A model generated the notes under the pieces. It saw only the letters and a list, made by a program, of their open reading frames with translations, had not been told where the DNA came from and did not search any database. From contig NC_087181.1 of assembly GCF_035594125.1 (NCBI RefSeq), positions 8,427,317 through 8,491,316 on the forward strand: a DNA stretch of 64,000 nt, written 5' to 3'. The DNA is from Scylla paramamosain. Lineage: Eukaryota > Arthropoda > Malacostraca > Decapoda > Portunidae. The position numbers were made by a program, and so were the translations under genes. Below, in pieces: positions 52,779-63,713 of this stretch (the stretch's first letter is position 1; every line of letters begins with the position of its first letter).

Positions 52779-54299
52779 AACAAGAGGTTTGATTTAGATC
52801 AGTGATGAATAATAGGAAAATAATGGGTGACAGGACAGAACCCTGAGCAACACCACTTTTAATAGACTCAGGAGAAGAGCAGTGACCATCTACCACAGGA
52901 GCAATAGAACAGTCAGAAAGAAAACTTAAGATAAAGTTACAAATAGAAGGATATAAGCCGTAGGAGGCTAGTTTGAAAATTAAAGCTTTGTGCCACACTC
53001 TGTCAAAAGCTTTCGATATATCTGAGACAACAGCGAAAGTTTCACCAAAATCCGTAATAGAGGATGACCAAGACTCAGTAAGTAAAGCTAGATCACCAGT
53101 AGAGCGGCTATGACGGAATGCATCTTGGCGATAAGATTATGAAGTGATAGTTTAAAAATCTTTCTCTTGAGGACAGATAAAAAAAAAAAACTTTAGAGAA
53201 GCAGGAAATTAAAGCAACAGGACGGTAGTTTGAGGAATTAGAGTGGTCACCAATTTTAGGAACAGGCTGAATGTGGGCATACTTTTCCACCAAGATTGTC
53301 GACAGAGTTGGAAGGGTTTGACTAGGCAAGGTGCAAGCACGGAGGGAAAGTTTCGGAGAACAATGGGAGGGACCCTATCAGGTCTATAAGGTTTTCGATG
53401 ATAAGGCCAGTGAGGGCATGGAAAACATCATTGCGGAGGATCGTAATGGGTGGCATGAAATAGTTGGAGGGTGGAGGAGGGGGAGGAACAAGCTCTGAAT
53501 CATTCAAGGTAGTGTTTTAGCAAAAGTCTGAGCGAAGAGTTCAGCTTTAGAGATAGATAAGATGGCAATGGTGCCATCAAGTTGAAATAAAGGAGTGAAA
53601 GATGAAAAAAGTAAAGTTATTAGAGATATCTTTACCGAGGTGCCAGAAGGCACGAGGAGAGTTACATATAGAAAGATTTTGACATTTTCTATTGATGAAG
53701 GTGTTTTTGGCTAGCTGGAGAACAAACTTAACATGATTCCGGACAGAGTGTATTAGAATCAGGTGTGGACTGCCTCTCTATCATGTATAGTATGAGAGCT
53801 GGCTGAGTTAAAACAAGGTTTGGAAGATTTAAGGGAAGAGAAAGAGTGAGAAATGTATGCCTCCATGCCAGACACTATCACTTCTGTTATTCGCTCAGGA
53901 CTTTTACATGGAAGAAGTAGTCATTCCAAGGAGAATCAGAATAATATCTCCTTAGGTTCTACCAATTAGTAGAGGCAAAACGGCAGAAGCACCTCCGCTT
54001 TTGGAGATCCTGAGAAGGAACTGGAGTGATAGGACAAGATACAAATATGAGATTGTGATCGGAGGAGACAAACGGAGAAGACAGAGTGACAGCATAAGGA
54101 GAAGGATCAGAAGTTAAGAAAAGGTCAGGAAAATTGGGCGTAACTCTAAAAGTGTGAGGAATGCGGATAGGGTGTTGCACTAGTTGCTGTAGATCGTGAA
54201 GGATAGCAAAGTCAAAGGCTAGTTCAGCAAGTTAGTCAGTGAAGGGAGAGGAAAGCGAAAGTTGTTAATGAAAATTGAGGTCTCTGAGAATGGAGATCT
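52779..54299 (-). pseudogene. LINE-A copy 9, truncated at both ends
   Basis: Minus-strand fragment spanning from the endonuclease (FNFHQQLSLS region at 54299-54230) to the VPQGS block. Recognisable pieces: [29 protein letters not shown] (54180-54090), [13 protein letters not shown] (about 54070), the linker YIPHSFSRPK-like segment (about 53860-53800), NYRPVALISCFSKVF (about 53250-53190), WHKALIFKLASYGLYPSICNF (52998-52930) and SGVAQGSVLSPIIFLLFI (about 52870-52800). In the last, the family Pro of VPQGS is Ala. The YADD region and 3' part are missing. Heavily decayed and older than copies 5, 7 and 8. Confidence 0.85.
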
Positions 54300-55365
54300 G
54301 AGATCTGATATTTATATCTCCCGCGGCAAGTAATAATAAACCGATGCCTGGCCGTGCCCAACTCGGGAATAGCAAGGATGGTGAAGTGGGGTTGTGCTAT
54401 CAGTTTTTCAAGTAAAGAAGATAGAGACAATGCCTGTTTTTATATATTCAATCCCAAGACCATAAACAAAAAAAGGAGAAAGGCTAGAAATTGATCAGAT
54501 CGCAGAATTGTATATAAACCGTAAATGCTATCAAGAAAGTAGCAGTCAGATCAACTTCTAAGGTGTGGCAGCCATCACAAATTTATGTATTGTGCAGTGA
54601 ACATTATTTTGTCATATCACTGATGCCTCATAGGAGTTATTATGTATTTAGTAATTCTAAGATTTTAGGAGTATTTCGCTTTAAGCTGAGTACCATACGT
54701 ACTAAAATCATATGAAACTCTTGGTACGTACTGTACGGTTAGGATTCGGTTTATGTACGAGGCAGTTTCTCCAAAACCAAGTAATTTACTCGCAATCATA
54801 TCTTGGAAATGCCTTCAGGCTATGCGGCCATTTCCGCCTGAAAACAAGAGTGCTGCTATCCTCTTAATGAAATCATTCGACATTTTTTCTTATCCAAAAG
54901 CTGTTGTAATATATTGTTTTCACCCTGCAAGAAAGTTATTATTCATCCTGCAGGACATTGACTTATTCATCCTGCAAGACACCCACCGTCTTTATAAAAT
55001 AATTCAACATCGTGAATTTTTATACCCATAGGACTTCTGGCAGTTATTACGTAAAATAAGTCGAATGAAGATAACTCAGTTGTATTGCATACTAATATAG
55101 ACTACATGGACTATATATGTCTGCGTTTTCACTTAAAAATTCTAAATTATTATGAATTTTATGAATTTTATGTCTTTCTGGTGTCTTGTGATTCGATAAT
55201 TGTCACCCACCGATGACTTTTGTTGACGAATTTGTTTTCTTGCTAATAAACACATTCCATCACTGTGGAGGGTTTGATTTTTGTTTGAGGTTCCTATGTT
55301 GATTTTAAACAATTTATTAAATTCTTCCAAAAATCAGCCTTAGGACTCACTTAGGAAAGGCCTGA
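54300..55365. other. unannotated intron sequence
   Basis: Short ORFs (54753-55031 plus; 55142-55330 minus) have no recognised motif. A repeated phrase encoding LFILQDIDLFILQDTH-like sequence at about 54940-54990 reflects a short internal duplication. Confidence 0.45.
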
Positions 55366-55640
55366 TATCGAGTGGAAAGTCAAGTATGGTGTAGTCTGTG
55401 GCTCAGTCGCCGATCCTCCATAGCCATCCTGAGGGCAAAGTTAAGGTTCTTTGGTGTGGCTGTGGTCAATGGCCTCACTGATCTCGGATAATTTTTTAAG
55501 CTCTTCCTGTCACGACGTTTGACATCAGGATAAGAAGGAGCATCTTCCCCTAATGCGTTTATCATATCCTTTTGGATCTCAGATAGAGTCATGCCTTCCA
55601 GCTTGACTTATTCATCCTTATTCATTCCATATTACTTGAT
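55366..55640 (-). pseudogene. mariner transposase, N-terminal DNA-binding fragment
   Basis: Minus-strand translation: MSSRSSNME at the start (about 55655-55630), then MTLSEIQKDMINALGEDAPSYPDVKR (55592-55515), NYPRSVRPLTTATPKN (about 55500-55450) and LRMAMEDRRLSHR (about 55435-55397). This follows the order of the mariner or SETMAR-type double helix-turn-helix domain, in which GEDAPSY, a PRSGRP-like AT-hook and MEDRR are conserved. The AT-hook is PRSVRP rather than PRSGRP, and a short deletion lies before it. A stop follows LHHT. No catalytic domain follows, so this is a truncated relic inside the serpin intron, separate from the mariner at the left edge. Confidence 0.8.
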
Positions 55641-55933
55641 CTCGACGACATTTTCACTTCGAAAACATATCAAAAGAAACCTAAATGGCAGGAGACTTGG
55701 TTGGCACAATTATAGGTAATGTTACTTTGCTTACCTCACCGTAATCTGGGTATGGCTGAAAACTTAAAATAATCAGTCTTATATATATTTATATACATAC
55801 TTAAATTCATACATATATATGTATGTGTGTGGTGGGCGGGGAGGGCGATTGTAAAAGTGTCTTTGTATAAAGAAACATCTAAAACTGAAACATAAAAATA
55901 GTTTTAGTCAATATAATGCTCCAAGTTTCCTAC

Positions 55934-56163
55934 CGGTATTAGGTCTTCGGCATATTTTTCTTTTATTTTAAATCTTGGAAGGAAAACCTCTACTTTATGA
56001 GATTTGATGGAATTCATGATATCGTTCAGTTTCTTGCTGGTAAGGGCCTTCACGGTTCTTCTGAAACCACGTTTACCCTCCTCTTTAGGCAGCAGAAGAT
56101 ACAGTGACATTCTGTGGGAGTACGGCAACCGCAGCACTGTGGCGTCAACACGATCATCGACCC
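55934..56163 (-). CDS. serpin, penultimate coding exon
   Basis: 230-bp minus-strand exon: acceptor TTCTCTTTTGCTAG before 56163 and donor after CCG at 55934 (GTAGGA). It starts in phase 2 (GG completes a split codon) and encodes 76 residues: VDDRVDATVLRLPYSHRMSLYLLLPKEE..., a typical serpin central segment (L.LPY....SM.LLLP), then KSHKVEVFLPRFKIKEKYAEDLIP, equivalent to VELPKFKIE..Y.L. It joins in frame to the exon at 49263. Earlier exons (signal peptide, helices A to F) were not located between 56163 and 64000. Confidence 0.9.
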
Positions 56164-56328
56164 CTAGCAAAAGAGAACATGGCCATGTTCATGAAAGCAG
56201 GAGTGGACAACGACGATGACGACGATGATAATGATGATGATGACATGTTAATAATGTTAATAATGCTGCTGTTGTTGGTGATGATGAGTATGATGTTGAT
56301 GATCATAATAATTATACTACTACTAGTG

Positions 56329-56330
<2 letters not shown>
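56164..56330. other. intron start region with (GAT)-like low complexity
   Basis: GATGAT and AATGTT repeats at about 56210-56330, probably part of the upstream serpin intron. Confidence 0.5.
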
Positions 56331-56405
<75 letters not shown>

Positions 56406-56430
56406 CAATAATGATAACAATGATGATGAA

Positions 56431-56488
<58 letters not shown>
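56331..56488. repeat. (AAT)n trinucleotide arrays
   Basis: AAT units 56331-56404 and 56431-56488, separated by a degenerate stretch. Confidence 0.96.
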
Positions 56489-57045
56489 GTATAAGCAGCA
56501 TTTCTGGGAAAGGAGAATAACAAGTCACACCCATACGCAATCTCTCACTTATAATCTTTCAGACGTCCACAGTTGTGCAGTATATCCAGATGTCTCCAAT
56601 TCATGGGTGGACAGCAGAACTGTTTTTACTTTTGATAAGCCACATATGACTTGAGTTCACATGAAGGCCTTGCTTTTCGTCTCTTGCATTATCACCTGTT
56701 TACCGTCCGTATCACGCGCTACTATTTCTTGCACTATGTATGTTTTCCCATATTTATATGGTTCTGTATATTTTGATACCTTCCGCATCTCATCAATGTT
56801 TTGTTTCATGCGAATTGCCCTCTCAGTGGCATTCTTTTAGAGTTTTCTTTCATTCATTTTTTTTTTTTTCCTGTTGTTTCCCTGTACTGGGAGTTTTATT
56901 TTGTTGAAGTTTAGGAAGCCCTTTCTGTTTGTCTTGTTGCTAGAAATTATGATCAAGGTTGATTGTTTTCGGTTTTCTTGTAACCTGGGCCTTAGTCTCC
57001 TTTGTATTCTGTTTTGTGCTTCTTTATGTTTTTTTTTCTTTTTGT
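56489..57045. other. unannotated stretch
   Basis: No exon matching earlier serpin segments is visible on the minus strand. Nothing else recognised. Confidence 0.5.
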
Positions 57046-57047
57046 GT

Positions 57048-57110
<63 letters not shown>
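57046..57110. repeat. (GT)n microsatellite
   Basis: About 31 GT units. Confidence 0.97.
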
Positions 57111-57202
57111 CTTTAAAGATTTATTTTGTGTGTGTAACCTGTCCTAATCTTCAGTATTAATATCCATTTGCCGTGGTGTATTCTTTGTATTATTTTATTT
57201 AT

Positions 57203-57204
<2 letters not shown>

Positions 57205-57278
<74 letters not shown>

Positions 57279-57282
57279 CATT
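57205..57282. repeat. (TTA)n microsatellite
   Basis: About 25 TTA units, trailing into degenerate units to about 57305. Confidence 0.96.
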
Positions 57283-57305
57283 AACATTAATATTAATATT
57301 ATTAC

Positions 57306-57685
57306 TGTTAGACTTGTGTAAATTGGTCGTAATCCTGTGTTGTTTTAAACTTGATTTTTACCCTTCCGGCAGTAATAAATTCGGGGGATCTTGTGAATCT
57401 CTTGTCTTCTTGTATGAATTATATACATGTAAGCTTATGTAAATAAATTAAATGTTAAAATTGTTTCCAGTATTAATGTACTTTTTTTTTTCTGCTTCGC
57501 GTTTTTGCATCATGACTCTCTTGTTTTGAAAGGAGGTTGGCGGAGTTATCTATTCCCTTGCAACCATCAGGTCCCGTACACTTATCTTCCCCAATAATTT
57601 TTCTTCCATTCTCCCATAATTTCTTATGTAGCTTCCACAATATTTATAATACGGGTCGTCCGTCATCACTAGTCTCTTCTAAAGG

Positions 57686-57686
<1 letters not shown>
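57306..57686. other. unannotated stretch
   Basis: No recognised feature. Confidence 0.5.

Positions 57687-57755
<69 letters not shown>
57687..57755. repeat. (TC)n microsatellite
   Basis: About 34 TC units. Confidence 0.97.
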
Positions 57756-57757
<2 letters not shown>

Positions 57758-57975
57758 CACTTAATTTATTTGATGTGTATAGAACAACTTAAACTAAAGA
57801 AAGTACAATAAAATACGGCGAATAAAAAGTTTTGTTGATAAATTTTCGACTATGTAGTACCTTGGTTCTGATTTAAGTAATCATGATCGTAATTAATCAA
57901 CAATAATAATGATGATGTTGATAATAATAACGATAATAGTAATAGTATTAACAATAATAAGATTAATAATGTAGC

Positions 57976-59220
57976 CCTCCTCGTGACTTCTGGCATCTAG
58001 CCAAAAATATCTCCAATAACTTTGCTTCTTCTTTTTTCCCTCCTTTATTTCAACCAGATGGCACCACTGTTGTTACATCTATCTCTAAAACTGAATTCTT
58101 TTCTCAAACCTTTGCTAAAAACTCTACCTTGGACAATTCAGGGCTTGTTCCTTTCTCTCTTCCACCCTTTGACTACTTCATGCTACTGACCTAAACCCTC
58201 GGAAGGCTTATGGACCTGATGGGGTCTCTCCTATTGTTCTCCGAAACTCCTCCTCCGTGCTCCTCAGGATTCTGTCCTGTCACACACTCTTTTCCTATTA
58301 TTCATCAGTGATCTTCTAAACCAAACTTTTTGCCCTATCCACTTCTACGCAGATGATACCACCCTGCACTTTTCCACGTCTTTTCATAGACCTCCAACCC
58401 TTCAGGAAGTAAACAGTTCACATAGGGAAGCCACAGAACTCCTGACTTCTGATCCCTCTACAATTTCTGATTGGGGCAGAGCAAACTCAGTATTATTCAA
58501 TGCCTCAAAAACTCAATTAACTTCACACAACCTTCCAGACAACTTTCCCCTTTTCTTCAACGACACTCAAGTGGCCCCTCTTCTACACTGAACATCCTCG
58601 GTCTGTCCTCTTTTTATAATCTAAATTGGAAACTTCACATTTCATCTCTAGCTAAAGAAAAAAAAAAAGCTTCTATGAAGTTAGGTGTTCTGAGACGTCT
58701 ACACCAGTTTTTCTCACCCCCCTCCCAGCTGCTAACTCTGTACAAGGGTCTTATCCGTCCATGTATGGAGTATGCTTCACATTTCAAGGGGGGTCTCATC
58801 AACTCCTTTCCTCTAACTGACTGTCTTCAGTCTCCTCATCGCTGTAATGTTGCATTTCTTGCAATCTTCTACCGCTATTTGCATGCTAACTGCATGCCTC
58901 CCCTCCTGCGGCCTTGCTGCACAAGATTTTCTTCTTTCTTTCACCCCTATTCTGTCCACCTCTTTAATGCAACAGTTAACCAGTATTCTCAATCATTCAT
59001 CTCTTTCTCTGGTAAACTCTGGAACTCCCTGCCTGTTTCTGCATTTCCACCTTACTATGACTTGAACTCCTTCAAGAGGGAGGTTTCAAGACACTTATCC
59101 TTCAGTTTTTGACCACGGCTTTGGACCCTGTTTGGGGACCGGAATCTCAGTAGGCTTTTTTTGTTTAGATTTTTGTTGCCCTTGGCCAGTGTCCTTATTT
59201 CATAAAAAAAAAAAAAAAAA
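57976..59220 (+). pseudogene. LINE-A copy 10, 5'-truncated with internal deletion
   Basis: Begins in the linker (DFWHLAKNISNNFASS-equivalent at about 57985), runs to NPRKAYGPDGVSPIVLRNSSS (about 58195-58255), then jumps to PQDSVLSHTLFL (about 58262). About 510 bp containing RT motifs through motif A are absent compared with copy 5. YADDTTLHFSTSFHRPPT is intact (about 58345-58395). The C-terminal ORF 58471-59112 (213 codons) ends FKREVSRHLSFSF. The WGGSTHTALLDRVESK segment is also deleted (near 58782). The 3'UTR has TTGCCCTTGGCCAGTGTCC and an 18-base A tail (59203-59220). Confidence 0.88.
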
Positions 59221-59853
59221 TGCCGCGGAGAATAGGGTTAAGTCCTCTGTGGTTGAGCACTCTGCTTGAGCCTCAGCCAACAGTAGCATTTAATACAACA
59301 CCACCACAACAACAACACGAATACAGATCAGGAGGGTAATTCTCCCCTCACTGTAACAGAAGTTGACTCACACACACACACACACACACACACACAGCCG
59401 AAGAATCACATCCCTGAATATGGAATACGTTATAATTAACAACAGTCTCTGGCAAATTACTATAGAGACTCCTATTCTATATAAATAGGAAATCTTAAAG
59501 GTGATACAGTGTGAGTAGGGAGCATCGATACCAAATTTGGATTAAAAAAAAAAAAGAAGTTTCAAGTGCAAGTATACTGTGCGTTCTTCGCTTAAACCAA
59601 AAATACTTTAGCTGGAGCACGATGTTTTGAAATGAATAGTCATTACATCCTCACTTAATGCAGCTCCCTCCAAAGGCGCAGATGAAGCACTAGACTCCAA
59701 ACAAATGATGATTCCCTAGTTGATGCTGTAATTAGAAAGACGTGGAATATCATAGTCTATAAAGACAAAGGAAGCCATGAGCACAATACATAATGCTTAT
59801 GTTGAGCCGAGCGAAAATTGTTTAAGTATAAGCAGTAGACGAGGCAGAGTAAG
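59221..59853. other. unannotated stretch with (CA)n
   Basis: (CA)n at about 59371-59396. No gene seen. Confidence 0.5.
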
Positions 59854-60236
59854 AAGATCTTGAAAGATTTTGACACTTTCTGTGTATGAAGGAGTTTTTG
59901 GCTGGTTGGAGAACAGACTTGGCATGGTTCCGGGCAGAAATATAAAGTGCATAAGATTCTGTTGATGGAAGGCTGAAGTACCGTTAGTGGGCCACCTCTT
60001 TATCATGTATAGCATGACAACAGGCTGTGTTAAACCAAGGTTTGGAAGGTTTAGGTCGAGAAAAAGTGACGAATGTACGCTTCCATGCCAGACACTATCA
60101 CTGTTATGCGCTCGGCACACAGAGACGGGTCTCTGTCACGGAAGCAGTAGTCATTCCAAGGGAAATCACCAAAATACCTCCTCAGGTCCCCCCAACTTGC
60201 AGAGGCAATACGCCAGAGGCACCTCCACTTAGGAGG
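59854..60236 (-). pseudogene. LINE-A copy 11, linker fragment
   Basis: Covers the segment from the endonuclease C-terminus (KWRCLWRIASASWGDLRRYFGDFPWND on the minus strand at about 60230-60150) to the VLQLAK linker. It preserves the six-G run (60188-60193) that keeps the frame through SWGDL, which copies 5 and 6 have lost. Both ends are truncated. The right end abuts a different LINE at 60237. Confidence 0.85.
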
Positions 60237-62760
60237 CTGTTGATATTTGTTATAAACCTGTTGTGAATTTCCAGATCCTGTTAATTTTTTATCAGTTACT
60301 ACACCTAAATATCTATATTCCTCGACTCTTTCAACCTCTTCATTAGCTATAACAATTGTCAGGTACTCTAGTATTTATTCTGAAATCTACTATCATTTCT
60401 TTGGTTTTCTTTACATTGAGATTAAGATAACTGTCACTGCACCAGGAGAGAAAATCCCTTACTTATGTCGGATAGTCTTCCGAATTATCATTGCTGATTT
60501 TACCTACAATATCAGTGTCATCAGCTTACGCAGTCATCCGTGTACACAGTAAAAAGTAACGGAGAGAGCACACAACCCTGAGGAGCTCCTGTATTCGTGG
60601 TTACAGTCTCAATTTGATTTTTTTTACTTTAGTATATTGTAGTCTCTCTGTAAGATAGCTATTTATCCACAAGATTAATTCACTGTTTACCTTCAATTCT
60701 AACATTTTTTTTTAAGCAAAACATGTGGTTGTATAGTATTAAAGGCACTGCTGAAATCTACAAATAGAAGAACTCTTACTTAAAAATTTTTCGATTCGAG
60801 ATGTTCACAAGTTTGATGAAATAAAGTTAACACAGCATCCTGGAAACTCCTATTTTGAGAATAAGCAAATTGTAATTTATCTTTGTGATGAACAAAACTA
60901 TCACATAGGTGTCTCTTTATAATGTGCTCTAAGCATTTCATGATAACACAAGTTAGGGCTACGGGTCGTAGATCGCTAAATTCTTTTGGATTGTTTTTTT
61001 TAGGTACAGGTATAATTCCAGATGTTTTCCACATATTTGGCACTACACACTGGTCTAATGAAGTTTGAAAAAAAATCCGCAGTGGTTTAGCAAGTTGCTC
61101 TGCATGTTTTTACTAATTTACAGATGTTTTCAGGTCCATTGGCTTTCCCACTCTGAATTCTTTACAGGGAGTTCATTACATCCTCATGTGTCATAAGAAT
61201 GCGTTCACCATTAATACTTCTGACAGCTGACAATATGTTCTCACATTCTAGATCAAAGTTATGAACATCAAACCTAGCATAGAAAGAATTTAAATCATTT
61301 ACATAACTGGTGACATTTGGTGGGTCCAATTTGGTGGGTTCTTATTAAAGCCACACATTAGTTTCATTCCACTCCAAGCACTTTTTGGCTTCTTTAATCT
61401 GAACATCCTTTCGATTTTCATTTTATATGTACATTTAGCTTCTGATGTTTTCCTGTTTAATTGACTCTGTATAATTTCCCTTTGCATTCGTTGACCATTA
61501 ACAAAACTGTTTTTCTTTTCCATCAGTAGTGCTTTGATATCAGAATTAATCCACGGTTTATTATTTGGATATATCTTTATTTCTTTGGTTGGGACAAGCA
61601 AATCAGTACAAAACCTAATATATGAATTAAACACATCTAGATTAATTTTGTTATCAACTGACTCATTGTTTAATACACTCCAGTCTGCGGCCTCAAAACA
61701 ATCTTGGAGATTCATTATATGCTCACTTTCCCATTTTTGTACACTAATTTTCTTGCTTAATTCACTTTTTTATTTTTTTGTCTGTAAATTGGGGCCATAA
61801 AAACCAAGTTATGGTCAGAGTTTCCTAATTTAGGTTTTTTGATATGCAAGATAACCATTTCTAACATTACAATAAAACTTGTCTAAGATATTGGTGCCTC
61901 TTGTGCGGCAAGTAACCATCTGCTGGTATATAGGTACCAATGGTTGAAAATCAGTGGTTAAAGTTTCCCATCACAATTGTTATACCCTCTGGATTGACAT
62001 TTTCATACTTGTTTACAGTTATGTAATAGATCACAAGCAACTGAATCATTAGCACTTGGTGGGATGTATACAGTTATAATTGTCACATTACTAAACTCAC
62101 TGGGAAGATAAAAAGGGCGACGCGTTATCACTAAACATTCCAAGTCATCACAGCAGACACGCTCCTGACTTCTGCACACCATCTCTCGTTGATATATACT
62201 GCTATACCGGCTCCACGCTGTTTCACTGTTCCTTTCCTGTCTCCTCTCACCAGTGTGAAACCATCAATATTTACGGTTCCATCCACATCCTTATCTTGAA
62301 GCCAGCTTTCCGTAATTGCTATGATTCTACTTTCTCGGTAATCCATCTATTTTGTTCCTGACTGACTGAACGTTTCCGAAATTTATCGTAGGCAGCGGTG
62401 TCCTTATGCCCCGTCTTCTCACGTCTTGCTCGAACGCTTCCTCTTCTGCCTCTCCTTCGTTTGGTATCCTTATTTTTGTCATATTCTGCACTTTGACTTG
62501 CCTTTACAAATTGTAGCCACTTAACGCTGTCTAGTAGGAGGTGCGTAGGTGGTACGGAGTCCTTTGGTGGACGAAGATCCAGGAACAGCTGACAATCGAG
62601 TGTGTTTACATGGTGGTGCGGGTGGGCTTGAGCTGGGAAGCCACTACACTCTCCCATCACAACTGCAGCTTTTACCATCTCCAGGAGTGTTGTATCAATA
62701 TTCAGCATCTTCAAACGTTTCTTGATGTATTCAGGAACTAGTATATGCTATGCTAGCCGT
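60237..62760 (-). pseudogene. Rex1/CR1-like LINE (family L), decayed
   Basis: Minus-strand element. Basic 5' coding segment at 62714-62319 (KRRRGRRGSVRARREKTG, then in another frame INFGNVQSVRNKID, the endonuclease start). Endonuclease 62346-62131: IIAITESWLQDKDVDGTVNI, DGFTLVRGDRKG and RGAGIAVYINERWC. Linker 61715-61299: PNNKPWINSDIKALL and MKLMCGFN. RT: VPNMWKTSGIIPVPKKNNPKE, LRPVALTCVIMKCLEHII and LQFAYSQNRSFQDAVLTL (61043-60800). Then motif A RVLLFVDFSSAFNTI (about 60775-60735), TGAPQGCVLSPLLF-like sequence (about 60595-60550) and the active site ADDTDIVGKI (about 60520-60490), followed by FLSWCSDSYLNLNVKKTKEMIVDFR (about 60455-60380). The 3' end is cut near 60237. It resembles the CR1-group elements known from fish and other animals. 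Stops throughout. Confidence 0.82.
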
Positions 62761-63041
62761 GTAAAACAGAGCGTCGTACATAAAACTGAAGAAAAAAGTG
62801 AGGCGAGCTCTTCCGCCGTGGCAGCCGACGTGTAGCGCAGTGTTGCCAGACTGAATTATGCATAATCTGACCAAATCTGACAAAATATCTGTAGAAATCT
62901 GTAACCCATAAGGAAAATTTCTGAGGAAAAATATGTTGATAATAATGAAATTTTATTAGCCCTATGGTAACTCCACATAAACAGAACAAAGGGTATTTAG
63001 TTAATTTTAACTCATAACAAGCATTTAGGAAGTGTAGCCCA
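62761..63041. other. unannotated stretch
   Basis: CAGTGTTGCCAGACTGAAT at about 62839 resembles a transposon terminus, but no partner is found. No genes. Confidence 0.4.
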
Positions 63042-63147
63042 TAAAGGCGACGTCACACGGGAGATTTTAGAAATGGAAGCTAAATCTCAAAAACTTGCGA
63101 TATTTGTGAAAAAATAGTGGTTGCATATCCCGTTTGACGACGTCTTA
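63042..63147. mobile_element. candidate 106-bp MITE
   Basis: TAAAGGCGACGTCACACGGG at the left is imperfectly complementary to CCCGTTTGACGACGTCTTA at the right. The outermost bases are TA. The interior has no coding capacity. Confidence 0.5.
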
Positions 63148-63203
63148 ATACAACTACATGCAATTTTACACATATTACACACCCAGCATAAACCATTTGT
63201 AGC

Positions 63204-63640
63204 GAGAGAAGCACTGTATGAAAAAGAAAACTGCACTCATACACAGGACATAATAAAGCTAATGAGATCACATGACATATCAAGCAGTATATATCAAGCA
63301 TATATTGGATAATGACATAATGCTAGCAGATAGAAACTAAATTGAGAGAAGCACTGTGTGAAAAAGAAAAACTGCACTCATACACAGGACATAATAAAGC
63401 TAATGAGATCACATAAGATATCAAGCAGTATATATCAAGCAGTATATATCAAGCATATATGGGATAATGACATAATGCTAGCAGATAGAAAATAAATTGA
63501 GAGAAGCACTGTGTGAAAAAGAAAAACTGCACTCATACACAGGACATAATAAAGCTAATGAGATCACATGACATATCAAGCAGTATATATCAAGCAGTAT
63601 ATATCAAGCATATATGGGATAATGACATAATGCTAGCATT
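63204..63640. repeat. three-unit tandem repeat (140-155 bp units)
   Basis: Units start GAGAGAAGCACTGTRTGAAA at 63204, 63344 and 63499. The second and third contain a duplicated AGCAGTATATATCA word, which explains the longer period. The units are very similar (only a handful of differences), so the array is young. Each encodes no conserved protein. Confidence 0.95.
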
Positions 63641-63656
63641 ATGTCATTATCCCATA
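63613..63656. repeat. 44-bp perfect palindrome
   Basis: TATGGGATAATGACATAATGCT followed directly by its exact complement, at the end of the tandem array. Confidence 0.96.
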
Positions 63657-63658
63657 CC

Positions 63659-63713
63659 ACATACCCCTTGGTATTATACCAAGGGGTATGTGCCATGGGC
63701 ACATACCCCTTGG
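63659..63713. repeat. two overlapping palindromes
   Basis: 63659-63691: arms ACATACCCCTTGGTAT with one central T. 63679-63713: CCAAGGGGTATGTGCC and its complement around AT. The same 13-base word thus appears three times in alternating orientation. Confidence 0.93.

Larger units (their letters stand above)
49264..55933 (-). other. serpin intron (about 6.7 kb) filled with transposable elements
   Basis: Donor CCG|GTAGGA at 55933 and acceptor CAATAG at 49264. It contains a 77-bp tandem duplication, a CR1-like LINE, (GA)n, (TA)n, LINE-A copy 9 and a mariner fragment, all unrelated to the serpin coding sequence. Confidence 0.7.

Noticed and set aside
56164..58000. Upstream serpin exons on the minus strand
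   Set aside because: Searched by eye for the conserved segments preceding VDDRVDATV; none found.
63204..63640. CRISPR-like array
   Set aside because: Units are contiguous tandem copies of about 140-155 bp without spacers; eukaryotic context.
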